In this document: piece after piece, positions 47,848-56,594 of the stretch
Layout: each line of letters opens with the position of its first letter
Numbering within the stretch: position 1 is the first letter of the stretch
Assembly: GCA_947455025.1 (NCBI GenBank)
Contig: CANGLU010000007.1
Location: forward strand, 1-64,000
DNA length: 64,000 nucleotides
DNA from: Hyphomicrobiales bacterium
Lineage (GTDB): Bacteria; Pseudomonadota; Alphaproteobacteria; Rhizobiales; Beijerinckiaceae
Reading direction: 5' to 3'
Translations under genes and position numbers: made by a program
The notes under the pieces: generated by a model
Told to the model about the DNA's origin: nothing
Seen by the model: the letters and a program-made list of their open reading frames with translations, nothing else
Database searches by the model: none

Positions 47848-48159
47848 GACGACGCTGAGAGAGGTGGTCTTGCTGCCCTTTATGCGGCTTTTACTGCCGA
47901 TCTCTGTCTTGAAGTTCTGGGCTCGACAACACCGATTGTGGTTGATGGCAGCTTTGCAACCAATCAGGCTTTTGGGTCTCTCCTAGCAGCGTTGCGCCCC
48001 AACCAATCGTTAGAGATGAGCCGTTCCAAAGACGGCACCGCTTTAGGCGCAGGGCTATTGTGGTGGCGCTTTGCGCGTAACCATCCAGTCGATAATCTGG
48101 TTCTCGATTTTGCCGCGAAAGTCGATATTCCTGGTCTTCGCGAGGCTGCCGAAAAATAG
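47848..48159 (+). pseudogene. 3' fragment of an FGGY carbohydrate kinase gene
   Basis: An open frame with no start reads DDAERGGLAALYAAFTADLCLEVLG and continues to the stop at 48157-48159, including VVDGSFATNQAFG and KDGTALGAGLLWW. That is the last ~103 residues of an FGGY kinase, the second ATP-binding half. The 5' part was lost when the IS3 element or a deletion replaced it. It is not a copy of either of the other two FGGY kinases in the window. Confidence 0.75.
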
Positions 48160-48411
48160 CGGATGCTCAAACACTGAAGCAATTAGAGACCGATTAAGTC
48201 CGTTGAATGGCGCCTAGAATGCAGCTCTGTTAGAGGTCATGAATTTTGATGAAAACTCCTTATGATCTCTAAGAAATAGCGCTCAACTCTTCTTATATTT
48301 TACTAGCCCATTAATACGAATGCTGTGGCCGAAGGTTGCGTTCCGCTTCTGCGTCTGATCTTCTTGAGGAAAATAGAATGCTCAAAAAAATAATGATGGG
48401 GAAGAGGCTGG

Positions 48412-49935
48412 GTGATGGTACAAGTATCTCCTACTTATGATGTCGTAATTGTCGGCGCAGGTGTTGGCGGCGGTGCAATGGCTAATCGCCTTGCCAAGAA
48501 CGGTGCCAAGGTTCTCCTTATCGAGCGCGGAACCCGGCTTCCACGGGAGGCCGATAATTGGAGCGTCAAAGCGGTCTTTCATGACAAGCGGTATGCAACC
48601 ACCGAAACATGGCGCGACCGCATGGGAGCCGAATTCCGTCCGTCGACTTATTATTATGTTGGTGGAAATTCAAAATTTTTTGGCGCGGCAACGCTGCGCT
48701 TCAGGGTCGAGGATTTCGGCCCGCTTCAACATGAAGCAGGCGTTTCTCCCGCTTGGCCGATCAGTTATGCCGAGCTTGCGCCTTATTATGACATTGCTGA
48801 ACAATGGATGGGGACACATGGCACCGCCGGGCAAGACCCGTGCGAGCCACCCCGAAGCGGGCCCATGCCGCATCCAGCCATTGGGCACGAGCCGGAAATC
48901 GAAGAGATCGGCCGACGCCTGTGTGAGAAGGGTTTACGACCCTTTCCACTTCCGATTGCGGTAGATCGCCATCCCGGTGGAGGCTGTATCCGGTGTGGTA
49001 CATGCGATGGATTTGCCTGCAAACTCGGTGCGAAGAACGATGCCGAGGTTCGTCTGATCGATCCAGCATTGGCAACGGGAAATGTTGATCTGCTTCTAGA
49101 AGCAAAGGTCGAACGGATCATCACTGACATGTCCGGAAAAAGGGTGGAATCGATTGAGGTTGAGCAAAAGGGTGATCGTACATTGATAAAAATTGGCCGG
49201 TTAATAGTCAGTTCTGGGGCGGTAAATTCGGCAGCATTGCTGCTGCGCTCTGCCAATGATAAGCACCCGCGAGGGCTTGGTAACAACCAATCCGATCAGC
49301 TTGGCCGTAATTATATGGCGCATAACAATACGGCGATGATGGCTGTCAATCCGCTGCAGAAAAACCGTGTCGTGTTTCAAAAATCGATGTGTATCAATGA
49401 TTTCTATCTCGCCAATTCGGTTGCACACTATCCCCTCGGCAATGTGCAGGGACTGGGTAAATTGCAGGGCGGAATGTTGACGGCGAATATGAAACTCATG
49501 CCCGAATGGCTCATGAGTTGGTTTGCCGAACGCAGCGTCGATTGGTGGATCATGTCGGAGGATCTGCCAGATCCAAATAATCGCGTCTCAATCGATACTG
49601 ACGGCAAGATCCGGTTATCCTATAAGCCGAATAATATGGTTAGCCATCAACAGCTTGTTGCCCATTGGACATCCGTGATGCGCTCTTTGGGATATCCAAT
49701 CATTATTTCGCAAAAGATGGATATTAAGGTTGCCATGCATCAATGCGGCACGGTGCGTTTTGGTAGTGATCCGGCAACCTCGGTGCTCGATTCCCATTGT
49801 CGGGTTTGGGATATCGACAATCTTTACGTTGTTGACGCCTCCTTTATGCCGTCATCAACGGCTCTCAATCCATCTCTAACGATTGTAGCCCAAGCTATTC
49901 GGACCGCCGATCATATGATCGTGCAACGGTCCTAA
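48412..49935 (+). CDS. GMC-family oxidoreductase with a four-cysteine segment
   Basis: A 507-residue flavoenzyme. FAD motif VVIVGAGVGGGAMANRLAKNG at residues 9-29; active-site region MHQCGTVRFGSDP and C-terminal VVDASFMPSSTALNPSLT. Four cysteines fall in CIRCGTCDGFAC (about residues 193-204), the pattern seen in long-chain alcohol oxidase-type and related GMC enzymes. It has no signal peptide. GGGAAGAGG upstream of the ATG gives a plausible ribosome binding site. It probably oxidises a sugar or polyol; the substrate is unknown. Confidence 0.88.
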   Translation: MMVQVSPTYDVVIVGAGVGGGAMANRLAKNGAKVLLIERGTRLPREADNWSVKAVFHDKRYATTETWRDRMGAEFRPSTYYYVGGNSKFFGAATLRFRVEDFGPLQHEAGVSPAWPISYAELAPYYDIAEQWMGTHGTAGQDPCEPPRSGPMPHPAIGHEPEIEEIGRRLCEKGLRPFPLPIAVDRHPGGGCIRCGTCDGFACKLGAKNDAEVRLIDPALATGNVDLLLEAKVERIITDMSGKRVESIEVEQKGDRTLIKIGRLIVSSGAVNSAALLLRSANDKHPRGLGNNQSDQLGRNYMAHNNTAMMAVNPLQKNRVVFQKSMCINDFYLANSVAHYPLGNVQGLGKLQGGMLTANMKLMPEWLMSWFAERSVDWWIMSEDLPDPNNRVSIDTDGKIRLSYKPNNMVSHQQLVAHWTSVMRSLGYPIIISQKMDIKVAMHQCGTVRFGSDPATSVLDSHCRVWDIDNLYVVDASFMPSSTALNPSLTIVAQAIRTADHMIVQRS

Positions 49936-50270
49936 AGCGGCATTTAAAACTGCAGCAATCGGCAAAGGGTGTGAAATTCTTCCCCCTTTGCCTCAGTTTT
50001 TACCGGGTCAAGCCAACAATCGGCGGGTCTCGCGCTGCCTCGCATCTTGAACGTGCGGATACTCAATTGTCGACAATCCCAAATATTATTGGTCAACCAT
50101 CACATTGAATGAGCATCGCCAGTTGACATTTAAATTAGTTTGGCGAAACTCACGAAATGAAATTTTGAACCGTTGGATAACAATTGTTCAATACGGCAAA
50201 CGGTCTGGTCTATATACCCAGATCGTCAGCGTCATAAAGGCGTCGCCGTTAATGGGTGGGAGACGTGAGA
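49936..50270 (+). other. Promoter region of the polyol ABC operon
   Basis: No gene seen. After the terminator at 49961-50001 it contains TTGACA (50123-50128), an inverted repeat AGTTT-ggcg-AAACT (50137-50150), and AACAATTGTT (50179-50188) inside a wider TTGAAC...GTTCAA inverted repeat (50165-50191). These are candidates for the operator of the SorC regulator at 59652. Confidence 0.55.
49961..50001 (+). terminator. Terminator after the second GMC gene
   Basis: GGCAAAGGG (49961-49969) and CCCTTTGCC (49984-49992) form a perfect 9-bp stem with a 14-base loop, followed by TCAGTTTTT, 26 bases after the stop. Confidence 0.8.
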
Positions 50271-51188
50271 GTGGTGGTACAAGCGAGTAATCGCCAAGAA
50301 ACGCGTAAACTGTTTGCTCTTCCACGTTTTTTAACAGCGGAGCATCCGTTTCCGTGGCTGCTTCCAGCAACAGCGATGATGGTTATTTTCGGTATTTATC
50401 CGCTGGCTTATGCGATCTGGCTTTCGCTTCATAAGCGCAATGTGGTTACGCGAGCCAATGTGTTCGACCCTGCCTATAATTGGTTTAAAGTTTTGCATGA
50501 TGAGCGTGTATGGAATGCGCTTGGAAATACGCTGCTCTATACGGTTATAGCGCTTACTATTCAACTCGTGCTTGGGCTTTTAATTGCCCTTCTCCTCGAC
50601 TCCGACCGGAAGGGATACAGCATTCTTCGCGCCTTGATGACGTTGCCACTCGTGGTGCCGCCTGCCGTTACAGCGATGATGTTTTTATTGATGTTGGATG
50701 GCTCATTTGGTGTTTTGAGCCGCTCGCTTTATGCGCTGAATTTGTTGTCGCCTGCCAAGCCGATTTTAGCCAATAGCTCAACGGCGCTTGCGGGCGTTTT
50801 ATTAGCTGACATTTGGCAATGGACGCCCTTTATGGTGCTCATCATGATGGCTGGTTTGCGTTCTTTACCAAAGGAGCCGTTTGAAGCCGCCGCAATCGAT
50901 GGAGCAACGGCTATTCAGGCCTTCTTCCGCCTTACTTTGCCTCTGATGTCGCGCGTCATCGCCATTGCCGTTTTAATCCGCGGCATCGACCTCTTTCGCA
51001 TTTTCGATTACGTCAAGGTAATGACGGATTCGGGGCCGGGCACGGCGACAGAAACGCTAACCTCCTACTCGGGCCGTATCTACTTCACTGGCGAGTTTAC
51101 ATATGCCTCAACGATCGCTTTATTGACACTCATTATCGTTATCGTTGTTTCGACAATCTTTATGAAGCTTTTCCGGGTGAAACTCTGA
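50271..51188 (+). CDS. Sugar/polyol ABC transporter permease, MalF type
   Basis: A 305-residue inner-membrane permease with six or seven helices and the EAA loop EAAAIDGATAIQAFFRLTLPLM (about residues 206-227) that docks the ATPase. GTG at 50271 has GGGAG eight bases upstream; earlier GTG and ATG codons are possible. First gene of the operon permease-permease-binding protein-kinase-dehydrogenase-phosphatase-ATPase-dehydrogenase. Last base overlaps the next start. Confidence 0.88.
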   Translation: MVVQASNRQETRKLFALPRFLTAEHPFPWLLPATAMMVIFGIYPLAYAIWLSLHKRNVVTRANVFDPAYNWFKVLHDERVWNALGNTLLYTVIALTIQLVLGLLIALLLDSDRKGYSILRALMTLPLVVPPAVTAMMFLLMLDGSFGVLSRSLYALNLLSPAKPILANSSTALAGVLLADIWQWTPFMVLIMMAGLRSLPKEPFEAAAIDGATAIQAFFRLTLPLMSRVIAIAVLIRGIDLFRIFDYVKVMTDSGPGTATETLTSYSGRIYFTGEFTYASTIALLTLIIVIVVSTIFMKLFRVKL

Positions 51189-52096
51189 TGGAACAGCCTG
51201 TTCATCTCCAGCGTCTGCGGGATATCGTTGCCATCCTCATTGTCGCCCTTTTTATGTTTCCAATTGCGTGGTGGGCGTTGACATCAATCAAGCCGATGAG
51301 CGCGATGTTCAACAAAGATAAAGTTGTTGTTTTTGATTTTGAACCAACATCGGTCAATTACCGAGTTGTGATGCTCGGACAATCGCGCTCGGAAATAGCG
51401 ATCGAAAGCGGTTCGACATTTGGCGTTGGTGGATCAAGCTCCTATGATTCACGGCGCACCATTTTGGACTCCTTGCTGATTGCAATTGGTTCAACGACAC
51501 TGACAACTCTAATTGCGATGCTGGCATCCTATGCTTTATCGCGTATGTCATTTCGAGGCCGCGATTCATATCTGAATTGGGTTTTAGGGCAACGCTTTAT
51601 GCCGCCCATTGCCATCATTGTTCCCTTGGTGACGATGTATAAAACAGTTGGCATGCGCGACACCGACAATCTTTATTTAGGGTATGTCGGGCTAATTTTG
51701 ATGCATGCATTGATCAATCTGCCGATCGCGATTCTCTTGATGAAAAGCTTCTTCGATGACGTTCCAAAAGACGTTGATGAAGCAGCCATGATTGATGGAG
51801 CATCACGCTGGCAGACCTTCGGTAAGGTCGTTATGCCGATGGTGCGGGGCGGAATGGCTGCAACAGCCGTGCTTTGTTTTATCTTCTCATGGACCGAATT
51901 CCTTCTATCGCTGTTTCTTACAACAACGATCCGAACGGTTCCGGTTAAAATTACGACATTCGTGACGTCAACGGGCTCGGAGTGGGGTTTCATATCGGCG
52001 CTGGGAACAGCGGCCATTGTCCCTGGCTTTATCTTTATTTTGCTCGTTCAAAAGCATCTGGTCCGCGGACTTACTCTTGGTTCGTTAAAAGAGTGA
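51188..52096 (+). CDS. Sugar/polyol ABC transporter permease, MalG type
   Basis: A 302-residue second permease with six helices and EAA loop DEAAMIDGASRWQTFGKVVMPMV. A serine/glycine-rich insert (about residues 65-90, GSTFGVGGSSSYDSRR) lies in the first periplasmic loop. The C-terminal half is strikingly like the orphan permease at 60712, sharing TAATAVLCFIFSWTEF-type sequence. Overlaps the preceding gene (TGATG). Confidence 0.88.
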   Translation: MEQPVHLQRLRDIVAILIVALFMFPIAWWALTSIKPMSAMFNKDKVVVFDFEPTSVNYRVVMLGQSRSEIAIESGSTFGVGGSSSYDSRRTILDSLLIAIGSTTLTTLIAMLASYALSRMSFRGRDSYLNWVLGQRFMPPIAIIVPLVTMYKTVGMRDTDNLYLGYVGLILMHALINLPIAILLMKSFFDDVPKDVDEAAMIDGASRWQTFGKVVMPMVRGGMAATAVLCFIFSWTEFLLSLFLTTTIRTVPVKITTFVTSTGSEWGFISALGTAAIVPGFIFILLVQKHLVRGLTLGSLKE

Positions 52097-52141
52097 AGCT
52101 TCGGACGAGGTAGAGAAGGCTCAAATCAGGGAGGCAATAAA

Positions 52142-53659
52142 ATGAGCTTCAAAGAATATGATAAAAAAACCTATCTGGCCGATACGGCCCGAGCGTTTGC
52201 AAATCGGAAGATCAGCAAGCGTGAATTTTTGAAAAAGGCCGGCTTGGCTGGTCTTGGCTTCTCGGCTTTTGGCGCGGGTATGCTCGGAAATCAACGCGTG
52301 TTCCGTGGTGATTTATCGACATCCTCGGCATATGCCGGACAGGCTGAAGATCTCACCAAATGGCTGAAAGATGTTGGCTCAAAATTTAAGGGCCAAAAGA
52401 TCCGCTACACCTCGGAAGCGACGCCACCAACCGTCGTTCTTAACCAAATCAAAAAGGAATTCACCGATCCGACTGGTATTGAAGTCGAGATCGAAATTGT
52501 TCCGCTTGAGCAGGTTTTGGCTAAGGCGCTCCAAGACGTGCAGGGCCAGCTCGGTTCCTACGATCTCTATTATCTTGATCAGTCCTGGTCAGCAACGTTT
52601 GCCAATGACGTCGTTGATCCGATCGAGCTCTATAAGAGCAAAAAGGACCTTGCGATGCCTGGCTTTGATTGGGATGACTTCTCCAAGCCACTGATGAATG
52701 GCCTCGCAATGTATAACGGAAAATGCACGGGCATTCCGTTCGATATTCCGATCTTTATAACGATGTATCGCCAGGATATCTTAGACAAGCATGGCATTAA
52801 GCCGCCATCAACGGTCGATGAATTCACCGCTGCTGTGAAAGCCATTACCGCTGCCGAAAAGGGCAATGGTATGTACGGCACGGGCCTTCAGGCTAAATCC
52901 GGCCACTATTCGCTTGAATGCGATTGGACGCAGGCAATTTGGAACGAAGGTGGTTCGATCTTCACCAAGGATAAAAAGTTTTCTGGTAACGATGAGGCCG
53001 GTATTCGTGGTCTTAAGTGGTATCAGGAAATGCTGAAGAACGCTCCGCCGCAGTCGACAGCGGCAAATTGGGACGGTCAGTTCGAAATGATGGCAGCGGG
53101 CCAGTGCGCGCTTGTTACCAGCTGGGACGAGTTCTTCCCAGGTCTCGATGCCGATGACTCGAAGGTAAAGGGTCTCTGGCAGCCTCTGAAGCCCGTAACC
53201 GGCAAGGCTTTGCGTAAGGTCGCCGATGCAGGCTTCGGTGAAATCCCGAACTATGGTCACCAGGGCGGCTCGACGTTAAGCCTCTCCAAATATGCAAAGA
53301 ATCCAGATGCTGCATGGATATTCATGCAGTGGGCTTGCTCGAAAGAGATCATGACCCGCTGCACGTTGACGGGCGGCTTTGCTCCAATGCGTCTGTCCTC
53401 CTTCGCTGACCCACGCGTCAAAGAAAAGGCTCGTGTCGGCGCAGGCACCACGCGCCATCTTGATGTTGTCAAGTGGACAATCGACAATGCCATGGCTTCC
53501 GAGCCAGACATGCCGCTCTGGGCTGGCTTTTCGACCAACGAACTTCCGATCGAACTCGGCAAGCTCGTGACCGGCCAGGACTACAACGGCGACGCGAAAA
53601 AGTGCATGGACAATGTCGCTAAACTGATCGACGCAAAGGTTAAGGAAGCGGGTCTCTGA
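52142..53659 (+). CDS. Extracellular sugar/polyol-binding protein
   Basis: A 505-residue family 1 solute-binding protein, longer than usual. Residues ~26-55 read SKREFLKKAGLAGLGFSAFGAG, a Tat-type signal in which the twin arginine is Lys-Arg. It ends near AYAGQAEDL, probably with cleavage after AYA. The mature part has the periplasmic two-lobe pattern, with DLYYLDQSW and WTQAIWNEGG. It delivers the ligand to the two permeases. A terminator-like hairpin follows. Confidence 0.9.
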   Translation: MSFKEYDKKTYLADTARAFANRKISKREFLKKAGLAGLGFSAFGAGMLGNQRVFRGDLSTSSAYAGQAEDLTKWLKDVGSKFKGQKIRYTSEATPPTVVLNQIKKEFTDPTGIEVEIEIVPLEQVLAKALQDVQGQLGSYDLYYLDQSWSATFANDVVDPIELYKSKKDLAMPGFDWDDFSKPLMNGLAMYNGKCTGIPFDIPIFITMYRQDILDKHGIKPPSTVDEFTAAVKAITAAEKGNGMYGTGLQAKSGHYSLECDWTQAIWNEGGSIFTKDKKFSGNDEAGIRGLKWYQEMLKNAPPQSTAANWDGQFEMMAAGQCALVTSWDEFFPGLDADDSKVKGLWQPLKPVTGKALRKVADAGFGEIPNYGHQGGSTLSLSKYAKNPDAAWIFMQWACSKEIMTRCTLTGGFAPMRLSSFADPRVKEKARVGAGTTRHLDVVKWTIDNAMASEPDMPLWAGFSTNELPIELGKLVTGQDYNGDAKKCMDNVAKLIDAKVKEAGL

Positions 53660-53676
53660 TCCATCCCAACCACTGA

Positions 53677-53706
53677 CGGAGGTGGCCTATGCCACCTCCG
53701 TTTTTT
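53677..53706 (+). terminator. Hairpin terminator/attenuator inside the operon
   Basis: CGGAGGTGGC (53677-53686) and GCCACCTCCG (53691-53700) form a perfect 10-bp stem with a CTAT loop and six Ts (53701-53706), 17 bases after the binding-protein stop and 18 bases before the kinase start. It probably leaves most transcripts ending after the abundant binding protein. Confidence 0.88.
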
Positions 53707-53724
53707 CCCGGAGCAGTTTCTGAA

Positions 53725-55254
53725 ATGTTGAAGGATATCGTCATCGGGGTCGACTCGTCGACCACCGCTACCAAGGCGATTGCGTGGGACCGGCATGGTC
53801 ACGCCATGGCGGAGGGCCGTGCGTCCGTGCCGTTGTCTAACCCGCATCCCGGCTTTTTTGAACAGGATGCGACTGACTGGTGGTCTGCGGCAGCGACGGC
53901 GATCAGCCAAGTGGTTGCCAAAGTGGGAGCCGACAGAATTGCCGCTGTTGCGATATCGAACCAACGTGAAAGTTTTGTTGCCCTTGATGAAGTGGGTGAA
54001 CCGGTTCGCCCCGGTACCTTATGGCTGGATGAGCGGGCAAAAATTGAAGTCAAAGAATTAGCCGAACGTTTTGGTGGTGATCGTATTCATCAAGTGACGG
54101 GCAAGCCGTGCGATGTGACGCCGGGCATTTACCGTCTGGTCTGGATGAAAAAGCACGAGCCTGAAAAGTTTGCGCGCTTTCGGACCATAACTGAGGTTCA
54201 CGCCTATCTAACCCATAAACTGACGGGAAGATTTATAACCTCAACGGCTTCTGCCGATCCGCCTGGATTTCTCGATATGGCGTCAATGGATCACGCCCGT
54301 GACTTGATGGCCGAAATCGGGCTTAACGAAACGCAATTTCCTGCCATCGTCCGTCCCGGCGAAGTGATGGGCGAGGTCACAGAAACGGCCTCCAAAATAA
54401 CAGGGCTTAAGGCGGGAACACCCGTCATTGCAGGTGGTGGTGATGGGCAATGCGCCGGTACGGGTGTCAATGTGTTCGCACCCGGCCGCGCTTATGTGAA
54501 TATGGGTACTGCCCTTGTCTCAGGCACCTATTCCCGCACCTATGGTACCAACCGTGCTTTTCGGACGATGGGGGCGGTGTCAGACGAAGGTTATATTTTT
54601 GAGAGCGTTAATCGCACCGGTACGTTTCTGGTGGATTGGATCTTGCGTGAATTGTTCAATACCGATCCTCGCTTGGAGACGACCCTTTTCAAGACATTGG
54701 AGAGCGAGGCAGCGTTGGCCGGCGTAGGTGCTGGCGGCATGGTGCTTGTCCCTTATTGGTCGGGCGTGATGACGCCTTACTGGCGCTCAGAAGCGCGAGG
54801 CATTATCGCAGGTCTCAATGCTTCCCATAAACGCGGGCATATCTACCGCGCAATGTTGGATGGCTTGTCACTTGAGCAAGCGCTGTCCACCGATAAAGCT
54901 GCCGCCGCCGTTGGATCGCCAATTGATCATTATGTAGCGATCGGTGGTGGCTCCACATCCGATCTTTGGTGTTCGATTTTAGCCGATGCCTCTGGCCGAA
55001 CTGTTGTGCGCTCATCAACCATTGAGGCCTCTTCACTCGGTGCTGCAATGGCTGCTGCTAAAGGTGCCGGTTGGTATACGACGATTGAGAAGGCTGCAGC
55101 TTCAATGGCGGGCGAGGAAACGCGCCGCTTCATGCCTGAGGAGAAGACCGCCAAACGCTATCGTGCATTGATGGCAATTTATGCCGACCTCTGGCCGCTG
55201 CTTTCGGACTGGAATGCCCGCCTTGCGGCGTTTGCCGATGAAAGTGGCGAATGA
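53725..55254 (+). CDS. FGGY-family carbohydrate/polyol kinase
   Basis: A 509-residue ATP-dependent kinase. The longer frame from 53689 would start inside the terminator stem, so the ATG at 53725 is preferred. The N-terminal phosphate loop is IGVDSSTTATKAIAWD, with the TLWLDERA and GGGDGQCAGTG segments and ATP-binding IGGGSTSDLWCSILAD typical of pentulose/polyol kinases. Overlaps the next gene (ATGATG). The substrate is not evident; in context it makes a phosphorylated polyol or ketose for the dehydrogenases downstream. Confidence 0.88.
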   Translation: MLKDIVIGVDSSTTATKAIAWDRHGHAMAEGRASVPLSNPHPGFFEQDATDWWSAAATAISQVVAKVGADRIAAVAISNQRESFVALDEVGEPVRPGTLWLDERAKIEVKELAERFGGDRIHQVTGKPCDVTPGIYRLVWMKKHEPEKFARFRTITEVHAYLTHKLTGRFITSTASADPPGFLDMASMDHARDLMAEIGLNETQFPAIVRPGEVMGEVTETASKITGLKAGTPVIAGGGDGQCAGTGVNVFAPGRAYVNMGTALVSGTYSRTYGTNRAFRTMGAVSDEGYIFESVNRTGTFLVDWILRELFNTDPRLETTLFKTLESEAALAGVGAGGMVLVPYWSGVMTPYWRSEARGIIAGLNASHKRGHIYRAMLDGLSLEQALSTDKAAAAVGSPIDHYVAIGGGSTSDLWCSILADASGRTVVRSSTIEASSLGAAMAAAKGAGWYTTIEKAAASMAGEETRRFMPEEKTAKRYRALMAIYADLWPLLSDWNARLAAFADESGE

Positions 55255-56594
55255 TGACCTTATCCGCCTCCCCCCAAACCAATTGGAATGCTCTGCTTGA
55301 GGATATTATCTCCGGCGTATGGAAAGATCCTACGACGGGTAAATCAGCCATTATTCCGTTTGAAACAATCCTAATCGAGGACAATTTAGACGGTCGCGAG
55401 GCTGATCTGGTCGCCCATTTGCGGTTGGGGAAGAGATTAGCCGTTGTGTCCGACACAAACACGTTTGAGGCCATGGGCAGGCGCGTTGGCCAGGCGCTCA
55501 AAAAAATAGCGACCATCGATGAGATCGTGCTGCCAAGCGATATCAGCTGCGATGCGCCAACCATTGCAAATATTCAGGACTTAACGCGCCACGCCGATGG
55601 CGTTGTTTCGGTTGGATCTGGCGTGTTATCGGATAGCTGTAAATATGCGACCTTTAAAGACGGTCGTCCGTTTGCCGTTTTCGGAACAGCTGCTTCCATG
55701 AACGGATATGCCGCCTCAACGGCATCGGTTACCTTGTCGAATGGCTTTAAAGTCTCCCTGCCTGCCCATGCGCCGAGAGGTATTTTTCTTGACCTTGCGG
55801 TTACGGCGGCTTCACCCACCTATCTCAGCGCATCAGGTCTTGGCGATAGTCTTTGCCGGCCAACGGCGCAAGTGGATTGGTGGACATCTCATCGGCTCTT
55901 TGGAACGCTTTATTCGGATACGCCTTATCTTTTGCAACGTGCTGATGAAGCGGCCATGCTGGCATCCGCGGCAGGTTTGGCAACCGGAGACCGAAACGCG
56001 GCTGGTCATTTACAACGTGTTCTGACGCTGTGCGGCCTAGGCGTTTGTTTTACCGGCGTGTCCAACCACGGTTCAATGGGCGAGCATCAGGTATCGCATT
56101 GGGTCGATATGTTTGCCGGAGATGCGCATCCCAGTTCCACCCATGGCCAACAGGTCGGAGTGGCGTCCCTAGCCATTGCTCGGTTGCAACATCGCTTCCT
56201 TGCCATGGAGACACCGCCCGAAATTGGCCCCACCCGTCTTGATGAGGCGGGGATGATTCGACGCTACGGATCAGAGATCGGTCTGATGTGCATCGCTGAA
56301 GCCCGCAAGAAAGCGATGAACGCGGACGATGCAAGGGCGTTCAATCGCAGGCTTGCTTCCATTTGGCCGACCTTGCGTTCGGAATTGGCACCGATGCTGC
56401 TGCCGGTTGAAACCATGACATCCGCGCTGGTGGCTGCCAAAGGACCGATCGACGCCGACACCCTCGGCTTGCCACGTCCGGTATGGCGCGATGCGCTTAA
56501 ATATGCGCGCGAGATTCGCAATCGCTGGTCCTTTCTCGATTTGGCAGACGATGCCGGTTTGCTTGACGATTTTTTAGATGAGGAGCAGCTATGA
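55251..56594 (+). CDS. AraM/glycerol-1-phosphate-dehydrogenase-like enzyme
   Basis: A 447-residue member of the sn-glycerol-1-phosphate dehydrogenase (EgsA/AraM) branch of iron/zinc alcohol dehydrogenases. The metal ligands are visible as Asp199 (SGLGDSL), His279 (GEHQVSH) and His298 (STHGQQV); nucleotide segments are VVSDTNT, VSVGSGVLSD and FGTAASMNGYA. It should interconvert a polyol phosphate and a keto-phosphate with NAD(P). Its start and stop both overlap neighbours. The actual substrate is unknown. Confidence 0.85.
   Translation: MMTLSASPQTNWNALLEDIISGVWKDPTTGKSAIIPFETILIEDNLDGREADLVAHLRLGKRLAVVSDTNTFEAMGRRVGQALKKIATIDEIVLPSDISCDAPTIANIQDLTRHADGVVSVGSGVLSDSCKYATFKDGRPFAVFGTAASMNGYAASTASVTLSNGFKVSLPAHAPRGIFLDLAVTAASPTYLSASGLGDSLCRPTAQVDWWTSHRLFGTLYSDTPYLLQRADEAAMLASAAGLATGDRNAAGHLQRVLTLCGLGVCFTGVSNHGSMGEHQVSHWVDMFAGDAHPSSTHGQQVGVASLAIARLQHRFLAMETPPEIGPTRLDEAGMIRRYGSEIGLMCIAEARKKAMNADDARAFNRRLASIWPTLRSELAPMLLPVETMTSALVAAKGPIDADTLGLPRPVWRDALKYAREIRNRWSFLDLADDAGLLDDFLDEEQL

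Noticed and set aside
53689-53724. Upstream ATG giving a longer kinase
   Set aside because: The added codons lie in the terminator stem and T-run, with no family homology.
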